Below, piece after piece: positions 16,695 to 24,059 of a stretch of DNA of 26,242 nucleotides. Position 1 is the first letter of the stretch. The number at the start of each line of letters is the position of its first letter. The position numbers and the translations under genes were made by a program. This stretch comes from CAZZCN01 sp964652975 (GTDB taxonomy: Bacteria; Bacillota; Clostridia; Saccharofermentanales; UBA5734): the NCBI GenBank assembly GCA_964652975.1, contig CAZZCN010000047.1, positions 1-26,242 on the forward strand. Direction: 5' to 3'. The notes beneath the pieces are model-generated. The model saw only the letters and a program-made list of their open reading frames with translations. It made no database searches and was not told the origin of the DNA.

Positions 16695-17519
16695 ATGGAA
16701 AAATATTCCAGCAACAATGAAAAAGACAGGAAACGGATTTCAAAAAACAAATTTATTCAAAAAGATAATTTTTATACGGGAATTATTAAAACGAATGAAA
16801 CGCCAATAGAATTTTCTAACACCGGAATTATTAAAATGAAGGAATTGCCTTCATTTGACAGACCTTATGAAAAGCTTGAATTTGCAGGTGAAAAGTCACT
16901 GACCGATACAGAACTGCTTGCAATACTTATTAAAAACGGCAACAGAGAAATTTCTGCCATGACTATCGCACAAAAGATAATGCAGCTAGACGACCAGAAA
17001 AAAGGTGTCTCTTTTCTTTGTAACATACCCGTAGAGGATCTGAAGAAAATCAACGGCATAGGACGGGTGAAATCAATAATAATCAAGGCGGCTCTAGAAC
17101 TTGGGAGGCGAGCTTCAAGAACCACTCCTGTTCTGGGTGAGACCATAATTAAATCCCCATCTGACATAGTCGACTTTATTAATGAAGAAATGCAGCTGCT
17201 ACCTTGTGAAGAGATTCGTGTTGTCCTTCTTGACAATAAGAACGCAATAATGAAAATAATTAAAAGCGCAACCGGAAGTGTTAACGAGACATTGTTTTCA
17301 CCTAGAGAGATTTTCAAGGATGCACTAAGGTACAATGCATCATCGGTTATTCTGATACATAATCATCCAAGTGGGAATCCTAAGCCTTCAGATAGTGATT
17401 TGCGAACCACGGCTGAACTTTCCAGGATTGGCAAGGAACTTGGAATACAGATATTGGACCATATTGTAATAGGTCGTAACGGTTATGAAAGCATAAGCTC
17501 GATCATATCAATGAAATAG
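16695..17519 (+). CDS. radC: RadC-family JAB1/MPN protein with N-terminal extension
   Basis: RadC proteins carry an N-terminal helix-hairpin-helix and a C-terminal JAB1/MPN metalloprotease-like domain; despite the name, a role in DNA repair is not established. The metal motif is present as HNHPSGNPKPSDSD, with the upstream catalytic Glu in EEIRVVLLD. The usual start, KELPSFDRPYEKL, appears only at about residue 49. The first 47 residues are basic and Asn/Lys-rich and include a 15-residue near-duplication (TGIIKTNETP and TGIIKMKELP). AAAGGGG supports ATG 16695. An inner ATG at 16834 would give the standard length but has no good binding site. The gene lies upstream of mreC as usual, but mreB, normally between them, is absent. 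Confidence 0.9.
   Translation: MEKYSSNNEKDRKRISKNKFIQKDNFYTGIIKTNETPIEFSNTGIIKMKELPSFDRPYEKLEFAGEKSLTDTELLAILIKNGNREISAMTIAQKIMQLDDQKKGVSFLCNIPVEDLKKINGIGRVKSIIIKAALELGRRASRTTPVLGETIIKSPSDIVDFINEEMQLLPCEEIRVVLLDNKNAIMKIIKSATGSVNETLFSPREIFKDALRYNASSVILIHNHPSGNPKPSDSDLRTTAELSRIGKELGIQILDHIVIGRNGYESISSIISMK
16779..16836 (+). repeat. In-frame 13-bp direct repeat in radC
   Basis: GGAATTATTAAAA occurs at 16779-16791 and again at 16824-16836, exactly 45 bases apart, so the reading frame is kept. Both copies encode the residues GIIK. It looks like the remains of an in-frame duplication of the gene's 5' end that created the N-terminal extension. Confidence 0.6.
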
Positions 17520-17586
17520 CAATTGCAAGAATTTTCACAAATATAACAAATATAAATGTTAATATAATGATTCAATATTTGGTCTG

Positions 17587-17595
17587 TGTTATAAT
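17587..17595 (+). promoter_or_regulatory. Extended -10 promoter upstream of mreC
   Basis: TGT directly followed by a perfect TATAAT (17590-17595) makes an extended -10 element, which does not need a strong -35; the -35 position holds only ATGATT. The predicted start near 17602 leaves about 64 bases of leader before the TTG of mreC. This would let mreCD-mrdA be expressed apart from radC. Confidence 0.5.
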
Positions 17596-17665
17596 ATTAT
17601 GAAGTTACGCTGAAATCAGTGTATATTGTATAAAACAAAGCTAACAAATTGAATGGAGATTTCTT

Positions 17666-18517
17666 TTGAAAAAGCCTGACAGAAATAAAATATTCATTGT
17701 AATTATAGTCACTCTTTTTATGCTTTCACTGATAGTTTATTCATCAGTTCCCGGAAGTCCGCTGAATGCAATTTCAAGCCCTATTTCTTTCATTACCGAT
17801 CCTGTGTACTTTGCTTTATCGAAGACAACAGGCAGCATAGGAGGATTCTTCAGTTCAATAACGAAAAGTGAAGCTATAAGAAAGAAAAATATCGTACTTG
17901 AAGGCGAAAATGCCAGACTGAAACAAAAAGTAAAGGAACTTGAAGAGAACGGTCGAAGATGGACAGAACTAAAATCTGCACTTAAAATAAAAGACTTGTT
18001 TTCCGATTACGAGATAATTGGTGCCAGGGTCCTAACAAGGGAAATTGGAGACTGGTTCGATGTATTCAGAGTGAACGTTGGAATAAAGGGCAATATCATA
18101 ATAGACAATATCACATCATACGCAGTTGTAGATTCAAAAATGAATCTTGTCGGCCGTGTCCTTGCTTCGGATTACACATCATCCAAAATTCTACCGATTT
18201 TAAGTGAAGGTAGTGTGGTAAGCGCTAAAGTCAACTCAGCAGGCGGTGGGTTCCTAAGAGTCAGGGGTGATGTCACACAGAAGCAGAAGGGGTATTGTAT
18301 AGTTGACAATATTTCAGATTATTCATCACTTAAAATTGGCGATGAAGTCATAACAAGTGGCGTGGGTGGTCTTTATCCTCCGGGAATTCCGATTGGTGTG
18401 GTTAAGGAATTACTTAATCAGAATCAGAAGGTCGAGAAAAAGGCCGTGCTGGAAGTATATTCGCAGTATAAGACACTGACTGATGTTTTTATAATGAAAG
18501 GCAGTCCCCCAGGATGA
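17666..18517 (+). CDS. mreC: Rod shape-determining protein MreC
   Basis: MreC is a bitopic membrane protein that links the cytoskeleton and elongation machinery to PBP2. The 283-residue protein has a short basic N-terminus, one membrane helix at about 9-27, a coiled coil at about 73-100 (IVLEGENARLKQKVKELEE), and the extracytoplasmic beta domains (VVDSKMNLVGRVLASD, GDEVITSGVGGLYPPGIPIG). Translation starts at TTG 17666; GGAGA at 17655-17659 is at good distance and no ATG is better placed. The stop overlaps the mreD start by four bases (ATGA), so the two are coupled. Confidence 0.93.
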   Translation: MKKPDRNKIFIVIIVTLFMLSLIVYSSVPGSPLNAISSPISFITDPVYFALSKTTGSIGGFFSSITKSEAIRKKNIVLEGENARLKQKVKELEENGRRWTELKSALKIKDLFSDYEIIGARVLTREIGDWFDVFRVNVGIKGNIIIDNITSYAVVDSKMNLVGRVLASDYTSSKILPILSEGSVVSAKVNSAGGGFLRVRGDVTQKQKGYCIVDNISDYSSLKIGDEVITSGVGGLYPPGIPIGVVKELLNQNQKVEKKAVLEVYSQYKTLTDVFIMKGSPPG

Positions 18518-19083
18518 ATAAAACAAATTTGCGCACAGTAATTATATACATTATTTATTTGTCGGTAATTGCAATGTTTCAATTTGCAACACCGTTCCAA
18601 TTTTCGATAAACGGAGTCAGACCAGATTACCTTATTGTTTTTTCAGTACTGGTTTCCTTTTTGTATGGGCCGGCCGATGCAATAGCTATCGGAATTATTT
18701 CGGGTCTTATAATTGATTCATTTTCCGGACGATCTCTGGGTATCGGGGTTTTAGTCTGTATCTATTGTGGTCTGATTGCCACTGTTTTCTTAAGGAAGCA
18801 CATAAGCAAGAATATTTTCATGGGTCTGATTCAAGTTATTGTTGCAACATTAACTTATACAGTGGTTCTGAGTGTCATGTCATTCCTTCTATATCCTAAT
18901 AGTGGTAATGTTTTTGAATATGTATTCTTGATTATGAAATTTCGTTTTCCTTCTCTATTGCTTCTAAACGGCATTTCCTCAATAGTAATATACTATCTTC
19001 TGTATTTCTTTTCACCATACAAGAAGGAAAGAGCTTCCATACCTGAGAATGATTATGCTTTAGGAGAACTCATATGGAAGTGA
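18514..19083 (+). CDS. mreD: Rod shape-determining protein MreD
   Basis: MreD is an integral membrane partner of MreC in the lateral wall elongation complex. The 189-residue product is mostly hydrophobic with about five or six helices and contains the family-like block INGVRPDYLIVFSVLVSF followed by the Asp-containing GLIIDSFSGRSLGIGVL. Identification rests on that pattern plus its place: it overlaps mreC by four bases and the following PBP2 gene by ten bases. The tight overlaps indicate a single translational unit. Confidence 0.92.
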   Translation: MNKTNLRTVIIYIIYLSVIAMFQFATPFQFSINGVRPDYLIVFSVLVSFLYGPADAIAIGIISGLIIDSFSGRSLGIGVLVCIYCGLIATVFLRKHISKNIFMGLIQVIVATLTYTVVLSVMSFLLYPNSGNVFEYVFLIMKFRFPSLLLLNGISSIVIYYLLYFFSPYKKERASIPENDYALGELIWK

Positions 19084-21368
19084 TATCTACAGTAAGAAAG
19101 CTTATTAATTCTGTTATAAAGAGAAATGATGACAAATTTGAAATTAAAATCAGCAAGGCCACCAAGCACACTAATGATGCCTTTTCAGAAGGCGACAAGA
19201 ACAAAAAAATCAATTCTATATTTGACCTGTTAAAAGACAGATACAACATACTGTCTTTATTCTTTATAATATTCGGTGCCCTTATTCTGATTAATACATT
19301 GATGCTCCAATTCAATGCCAGTAATGTCTCCGGAATCGAAAAAGCATCGGTCGGTGTTTCAAGGGAGCGAACAATAACAGCACCCAGGGGCAATATTTAT
19401 GACAGATACGGCATTCCTCTTGCAATATCAAAAAGCATAAATGTCCTTTACCTTTGTGAAGCCGGCCTGGATAATGACAAATTGAACGCTATGCTTCTGG
19501 ACCTGGCGCTTACACTCGAAAAAAACAAAATCAATTATGTAGACAACCTTGGTGAATACATAAGTATCAACCCGTTAAAATTCAATAAAGAGGCATGGGA
19601 GATAATTGCATGGCAGACCAATAGAAATACTTTCAACTTAAAACAAAGCACTAGCAAAGGTACAGAAGACTATGCAGACAAAAAGTATGCCAAAACCGAT
19701 CCCGCTAAGTTTTTCGACTATTTAAGATATTCTCTATTCTCAATAGACAAAAAATATTCAATCGAGGATTCATTCAGAATATTACGATTAAGATACGAGA
19801 TATATCTTGACTTCTGGGCGTACAAAAATGGAAAACCTGTTGAGATTGCACGAGATGTTAACTCAGACGTACTGTCTGTACTGGAAGAACAAAACTACAG
19901 ATTCACAGGGATTCTGTCAGGTCAGGAATATGAACGAAGATACACGGACGATGCCAAATACATTAGTCATACAATAGGATACATGGGTGCGATTTCATCA
20001 AAGCAATTTGACGAAATGCAAAGTGCAGGATATACCATGGATGATTATATCGGCAAGTCAGGCATTGAACTATCCGCCGAAAGATACCTTAAGGGTATTG
20101 ATGGAGTCAGGCCGTATAACATACTTACTTCTTTTCAGGACGACGAGACCTTTTTTTCCGAGGATACCGGAAGAGCACCTGTCGCAGGTAATGATATAAG
20201 ACTTACAATCGACCTTGAACTTCAGAAAGTGGCGATTAATTCATTAAAAGAGAATATTGAATTCATTAAGAAAAACGCGGGAAATAAAAACAAAGGGGAC
20301 GCAGACTCAGGGGCTGTTGTGATGCTTGACGTCAAAAGCGGGGAAGCCCTTGTTCTTGCGAGTTATCCTGGTTTTGACCCTCAGGATTTTGCTATGGCAG
20401 AATACGACATTGAAAGCAAAAAGAGAATGATAACCTCTTTGACCAGCACTAAAGACAAGCCTATGCTCAATCGGACAATTATGGAAATCTACGCTCCGGG
20501 ATCAACCTTCAAATCTATAACTTCAGTAGCCGCTATTGAAGAAGGTGTTGATACAAACCAAAGGTGCAACGGAACTGAAACTATAGCCCAGTGGCCATTT
20601 AAATGTCTTGAATATCCAAGAAGCGGACATGGTAATCTTGATCTTACCAGAGGAATGGCGACTTCTTGTAATATATATTTTCATAAGCTAGGTGTTGCTA
20701 CAGGTATAGATAAGATTGATAAGTGGATGAAACTTTTCGGACTCGGTGAATATTCGGGAATTGACCTGCCTGGAGAAGAAAAGGGATTTCGGTCCAACAG
20801 AGAAACCAAAAAACTTCTTAGAAAGAACCCCGCCGACCAGATATGGTTCCCTGCAGATACTGCACAGTCTGCCATCGGACAGTTTGACAATAAATTTACA
20901 ATATTGCAGCTGGCCAGATATTGTTCCGGACTATCCAATGGACTACTAACCCCCCCCCATGTCATTAAAGAGATTACACGCTCGGACGGGACTATATTGA
21001 AGCATGGAGATTACACACCGACAGCGATTCCGGTTAAACAGTCCACACTAGACCGGGTAAGGGAAGCCATGATAGCTGTTTCCAAGGATCGTGAAGGTAC
21101 TGCAAGAAAGGTTTTTGCTAATTATTCAATAACAATTGCAAGTAAAACAGGTACTGCTGAGACAGGGAATGAAGACAAATCCTCGTCAAATGCCCTGTTT
21201 ATCTGCTATGCTCCGGCTGACAACCCTGAGGTTGCTATTGCGCAAATAGTTGAGAAGGGTGTCTGGGGTTCCAATACCATGGGTATTACCAAAAATCTGT
21301 TAAATGCATATTTTGGACTTGGTAAAACTATTGATTTCGAAACTATAACTGTTCCAATAGTGAAATAG
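19074..21368 (+). CDS. mrdA: Penicillin-binding protein 2 (peptidoglycan D,D-transpeptidase)
   Basis: This class B penicillin-binding protein crosslinks peptidoglycan during elongation. The 764-residue protein has a cytoplasmic N-terminus of about 58 residues, one membrane helix at about 59-80, a dimerization domain starting ERTITAPRGNIYDRYG, and the transpeptidase domain with the active-site STFK (Ser477), SCN (Ser531) and KTG (Lys691). GGAGAA lies before ATG 19074, inside mreD. The N-terminal cytoplasmic part is longer than usual and hydrophilic (KATKHTNDAFSEGDKNKK). The reading frame is complete, but an inverted copy of bases 21271-21322 follows shortly after the stop, beside the assembly gap. 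Its position after mreD supports the elongation type rather than the sporulation type. Confidence 0.94.
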   Translation: MEVISTVRKLINSVIKRNDDKFEIKISKATKHTNDAFSEGDKNKKINSIFDLLKDRYNILSLFFIIFGALILINTLMLQFNASNVSGIEKASVGVSRERTITAPRGNIYDRYGIPLAISKSINVLYLCEAGLDNDKLNAMLLDLALTLEKNKINYVDNLGEYISINPLKFNKEAWEIIAWQTNRNTFNLKQSTSKGTEDYADKKYAKTDPAKFFDYLRYSLFSIDKKYSIEDSFRILRLRYEIYLDFWAYKNGKPVEIARDVNSDVLSVLEEQNYRFTGILSGQEYERRYTDDAKYISHTIGYMGAISSKQFDEMQSAGYTMDDYIGKSGIELSAERYLKGIDGVRPYNILTSFQDDETFFSEDTGRAPVAGNDIRLTIDLELQKVAINSLKENIEFIKKNAGNKNKGDADSGAVVMLDVKSGEALVLASYPGFDPQDFAMAEYDIESKKRMITSLTSTKDKPMLNRTIMEIYAPGSTFKSITSVAAIEEGVDTNQRCNGTETIAQWPFKCLEYPRSGHGNLDLTRGMATSCNIYFHKLGVATGIDKIDKWMKLFGLGEYSGIDLPGEEKGFRSNRETKKLLRKNPADQIWFPADTAQSAIGQFDNKFTILQLARYCSGLSNGLLTPPHVIKEITRSDGTILKHGDYTPTAIPVKQSTLDRVREAMIAVSKDREGTARKVFANYSITIASKTGTAETGNEDKSSSNALFICYAPADNPEVAIAQIVEKGVWGSNTMGITKNLLNAYFGLGKTIDFETITVPIVK

Positions 21369-21473
21369 ATGACAAATTATAACGCGGTATTAACAAAAAT
21401 TATTAAAAAAAATAATTAAATCCAAGTCCAAAATATGCATTTAACAGATTTTTGGTAATACCCATGGTATTGG
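21271..21473. repeat. 52-bp perfect inverted repeat ending at the assembly gap
   Basis: Bases 21422-21473 are the exact reverse complement of 21271-21322 in the mrdA coding region, with a 99-base spacer. The second arm stops directly at the N run. The match breaks off at both outer sides of the spacer (21323 and 21421). This is most simply a fold-back or chimeric read at a contig end, though a real inverted duplication cannot be ruled out. Confidence 0.9.
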
Positions 21474-21483
21474 NNNNNNNNNN
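21474..21483. other. Assembly gap (10 N)
   Basis: Ten N mark a scaffold join of uncertain true size. It lies between mrdA and the methylglyoxal synthase homologue, where related clostridia usually have minC, minD, minE and rodA. Anything said about gene absence at this point is conditional on the gap being truly small. Confidence 0.98.
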
Positions 21484-21571
21484 TTTTTCATCTTTTATTC
21501 ACAAAACACTTGTATCATGGTTAATAGATTAGTAAAATAGACTGATAGAAAAATTATTGGAGGAATTTAAA

Positions 21572-21961
21572 GTGAAAATTGTCCTTTTAGCAGATAATCA
21601 CAAAAATGAATTACTTGTAAATTTTTGCACAGCATATAGTCAGATATTGATACGGCATGAGACTTTTTCTGTAACTAATACTGCAAGACTTATTTCGGAA
21701 GCCACCAACCTTAATGTGACAGGTATTCCTACAGATATAAGTGGCAGTTTCGAACAGTTTGCTTCCAAAGTCATGTACAACGAAATTGATGCTGTATTAT
21801 ATCTAAGAGATCCTATTTTCGAAGAGTATTCCGCACCCAATGCATTGCTTAAGGCATGTGACACCAACCAAATACCTTATGCCACCAATATTGCATCGGC
21901 AGAAATCCTGGTTCTTGCCATAGACAGGGGAGACCTTGACTGGAGAGACCTGTTAAAGTAA
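21572..21961 (+). CDS. Methylglyoxal synthase homologue, probably catalytically inactive
   Basis: The 129-residue product matches methylglyoxal synthase (MGS) over its length, most clearly at EATNLNV, YLRDPI, IPYATNIASAEIL and the clostridial ending DRGDLDWRDLL. MGS turns dihydroxyacetone phosphate into methylglyoxal and phosphate. By my alignment with the E. coli enzyme, however, key residues are replaced: His19 to Asp8, Lys23 to Asn12, Thr45 to Val34, Thr47 to Asn36, Ser65-Gly66 to Thr54-Asp55, catalytic Asp71 to Phe60, His98 to Ser87 and Asp101 to Asn90; only Thr48 (Thr37 here) remains. The GGDQQ motif is gone. The frame is intact, GGAGG at 21559-21563 supports GTG 21572, and a terminator follows, so it looks expressed. 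It sits where mgsA is usually found after the elongation genes. A binding or regulatory role is possible but not shown. Confidence 0.8.
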   Translation: MKIVLLADNHKNELLVNFCTAYSQILIRHETFSVTNTARLISEATNLNVTGIPTDISGSFEQFASKVMYNEIDAVLYLRDPIFEEYSAPNALLKACDTNQIPYATNIASAEILVLAIDRGDLDWRDLLK

Positions 21962-22075
21962 TTTTTTTCAGGTAGATAAATGAATATTTAGTGTATATTT
22001 TCTTGATGCAATATAAAATATATAAAGTATCATACATAATTTATATATTATGAATTCCATATTAAAAAGCATTTA

Positions 22076-22114
22076 AAATCCGGCGAATAAAAAAATTTCA
22101 CCGGATTTGTTTTT
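22076..22114 (+). terminator. Rho-independent terminator after the mgsA homologue
   Basis: AAATCCGG at 22076-22083 pairs with CCGGATTT at 22101-22108; GAA and TTC inside extend the stem past one mismatch. The stem is followed by GTTTTTG. It ends transcription about 115 bases after the stop codon at 21961. Confidence 0.85.
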
Positions 22115-22382
22115 GTTAATATTGTGGTTGCTTTTCATAATATTGTTGTATGATTTTTTGTTATAAATGCAGGTTTGATTTTTCTGCTAAAAATAATTAA
22201 TTCCACCTTCAAGCAACCAATTGGATTGTAAAGGGCATTGGTATTATTTATAAATAGTTTGAAGATTGTATACAATATGAAATTATCAATTTATAAAATG
22301 TCATAAATGGTTAATATTTATTGCAAATTTTACCAAATATATAATATTATGAAATTTTATTCAACATTTCTTTCAAAACTGC

Positions 22383-22411
22383 TTGACATATCAAAAAATT
22401 AACAATAAAAT
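22383..22411 (+). promoter_or_regulatory. Near-consensus sigma-A promoter for gdhA
   Basis: A perfect TTGACA at 22383-22388 and TAAAAT at 22406-22411 are 17 bases apart. The predicted start near 22418 gives a leader of about 58 bases. This is among the strongest promoters in the window and suggests high expression of glutamate dehydrogenase. Confidence 0.85.
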
Positions 22412-22418
22412 GTGTAAA

Positions 22419-22431
22419 GCAATTGTATTGC
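22419..22431. promoter_or_regulatory. Small dyad at the predicted gdhA transcription start
   Basis: GCAAT TGT ATTGC forms a perfect 5-bp inverted repeat centred at 22425, right at the predicted +1 region. Its position would suit a repressor site or a 5' hairpin in the mRNA. It is short and could be chance. Confidence 0.3.
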
Positions 22432-22475
22432 GTAATTTCATAAGACATAATTTAAATATTTAGGAGGAAGTATCA

Positions 22476-23813
22476 ATGGAGATTCTTAAACCAATTTACG
22501 AAAAGGCTATTTCAAGAAGTCCGAACGAGCCTGAATTTCACCAAGCACTTAAGGAAGTGTTTGAATCACTTGAGCCGGTTGCTGTTAAACATCCTGAGTG
22601 GGTTTTGGCCGGTATTTTTGACAGAATAGTAGAACCAGAAAGACAAGTAATTTTCAGAGTTTCATGGGTTGATGACAGTGGCAAAGTACAGGTCAACAGA
22701 GGATTCCGTGTGCAGTTCAACAGCGCAATCGGACCATATAAAGGCGGCCTCAGACTTCACCCTTCAGTTAATCTCAGCATTATAAAGTTCCTTGGATTCG
22801 AACAGATTTTCAAGAATTCACTTACCGGATTGCCAATAGGCGGCGGCAAAGGTGGTTCCGACTTTGACCCCAAGGGAAAGAGCGACGGAGAAATCATGCG
22901 TTTTTGCCAAAGCTTCATGACTGAATTAAGCAAACATATCGGACCTGACACTGACGTTCCTGCCGGCGACATCGGAACAGGCGGAAGAGAAATCGGTTAT
23001 ATGTACGGCCAATACAAGCGTTTGAGAAATGACTTCACAGGAGTTTTGACAGGCAAAGGTCTTACATGGGGCGGTTCACTGGCACGTACAGAAGCTACAG
23101 GTTATGGACTTTGCTATTTCATGGAAGAAGCAATGAACGCAAAAGGCCTTTCTTTTAAAGGCTCTACCACAGTAATTTCCGGTTCTGGCAATGTTGCAAT
23201 CTATGCAACCGAGAAAGCTACTCAATTGGGCGCAAAGGTTGTCGCTTTAAGCGATTCAAGCGGATATATTTACGATGCCGAAGGAATTGACCTTGATGCT
23301 GTCAAAGAAATTAAAGAAGTCAAGAGTCTGCGTATCAAAGAGTATCTTAAATACAGACCAAACGCCAAGTATTTCGATGGATGCCTTGGTATCTGGTCGA
23401 TTCCTTGTGATATAGCATTACCAAGTGCAACTCAGAATGAGATTGACGGTGAAGCTGCAAAGTTGCTTGTGAAGAACGGATGCAAAGCAGTTGGAGAAGG
23501 TGCAAACATGCCTTCGACTCCTGAAGCTGTTGATGTATATCTCAAGAACAAAGTTATTTTCGGACCTGCAAAAGCAGCAAATGCCGGTGGTGTTGCAACA
23601 TCAGCTCTTGAAATGTCTCAAAACAGCATGAGACTTAGCTGGACTTTCGAAGAAGTTGATGCCAAACTTAAAGATATTATGATTAATATTTATAAGAGTG
23701 CATTCAAATCTGCCACAGAGTATAATGATCCTGACAACCTTCTAATGGGAGCTAACATCGCAGGTTTTGAGAAAGTTGCCAAGGCTATGCATCAGCAAGG
23801 AATAACATATTAA
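22476..23813 (+). CDS. gdhA: Glutamate dehydrogenase, probably NADP-dependent
   Basis: This enzyme interconverts 2-oxoglutarate plus ammonium and glutamate. The 445-residue product has the hexameric bacterial family length. The glutamate-site residues fall at the same numbers I recall for the Clostridium symbiosum enzyme: Lys89, Lys113, the catalytic Lys125 in PIGGGKGGSDF, and Asp165 in VPAGDIGTGG. The Rossmann domain shows SGSGNVA. The strand after it ends ALSDSSGYIYD; the SDSSG form resembles NADP-dependent enzymes such as that of E. coli, where the NAD-dependent C. symbiosum enzyme differs, so I infer NADP use and a biosynthetic role. AGGAGG lies upstream of ATG 22476. It is a single-gene unit with its own promoter and terminator. 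Confidence 0.95.
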   Translation: MEILKPIYEKAISRSPNEPEFHQALKEVFESLEPVAVKHPEWVLAGIFDRIVEPERQVIFRVSWVDDSGKVQVNRGFRVQFNSAIGPYKGGLRLHPSVNLSIIKFLGFEQIFKNSLTGLPIGGGKGGSDFDPKGKSDGEIMRFCQSFMTELSKHIGPDTDVPAGDIGTGGREIGYMYGQYKRLRNDFTGVLTGKGLTWGGSLARTEATGYGLCYFMEEAMNAKGLSFKGSTTVISGSGNVAIYATEKATQLGAKVVALSDSSGYIYDAEGIDLDAVKEIKEVKSLRIKEYLKYRPNAKYFDGCLGIWSIPCDIALPSATQNEIDGEAAKLLVKNGCKAVGEGANMPSTPEAVDVYLKNKVIFGPAKAANAGGVATSALEMSQNSMRLSWTFEEVDAKLKDIMINIYKSAFKSATEYNDPDNLLMGANIAGFEKVAKAMHQQGITY

Positions 23814-23836
23814 TTTTTTAGCCAATTATGTTATTG

Positions 23837-23876
23837 TGCTAAATGGAAAATATTTATTCAATAAATTCATTTAGCA
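23837..23876 (+). repeat. Inverted repeat downstream of gdhA
   Basis: TGCTAAATG at 23837-23845 and CATTTAGCA at 23868-23876 are perfect inverted copies, and ATTTA/TAAAT pairs inside the loop extend the hairpin. No T run follows, so it is not itself a terminator. It may protect the 3' end of the message. Confidence 0.45.
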
Positions 23877-23939
23877 TTCGATTCAACTTCATTTATGATA
23901 ATCGACTCAGGATGCAATCATTATCATTGACATTTTAAT

Positions 23940-23977
23940 ATCAGGACTGTTATTCTAATAGCGGTCCTGATTTTTTT
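23940..23977 (+). terminator. Strong rho-independent terminator after gdhA
   Basis: ATCAGGAC at 23940-23947 pairs with GTCCTGAT at 23964-23971; the stem continues inward with G-T and A-T pairs, and a run of seven T follows. It lies about 125 bases after the gdhA stop. Confidence 0.92.
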
Positions 23978-24059
23978 ATAAGTGCGAAAGCTTTGTCAAC
24001 CAGCTTGAGTTTGACAGATATACTGAGCAATAAAACTATTATATGAGGGTGGTCACAAA

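Larger units (their letters stand above)
21962..22475. other. Long AT-rich spacer before glutamate dehydrogenase
   Basis: This 514-base stretch has no coding frame I can support. It holds the terminator at 22076-22114, the gdhA promoter at 22383-22411, a dyad at 22419-22431 and the gdhA binding site AGGAGG. Between about 22116 and 22382 I see only AT-rich sequence with no clear RNA structure. Confidence 0.75.

Noticed and set aside
24011..24039. TTGACA upstream of the MBL hydrolase as a promoter
   Set aside because: At 17-base spacing the -10 position reads AACTAT, only three matches; other spacings are too short or too long.
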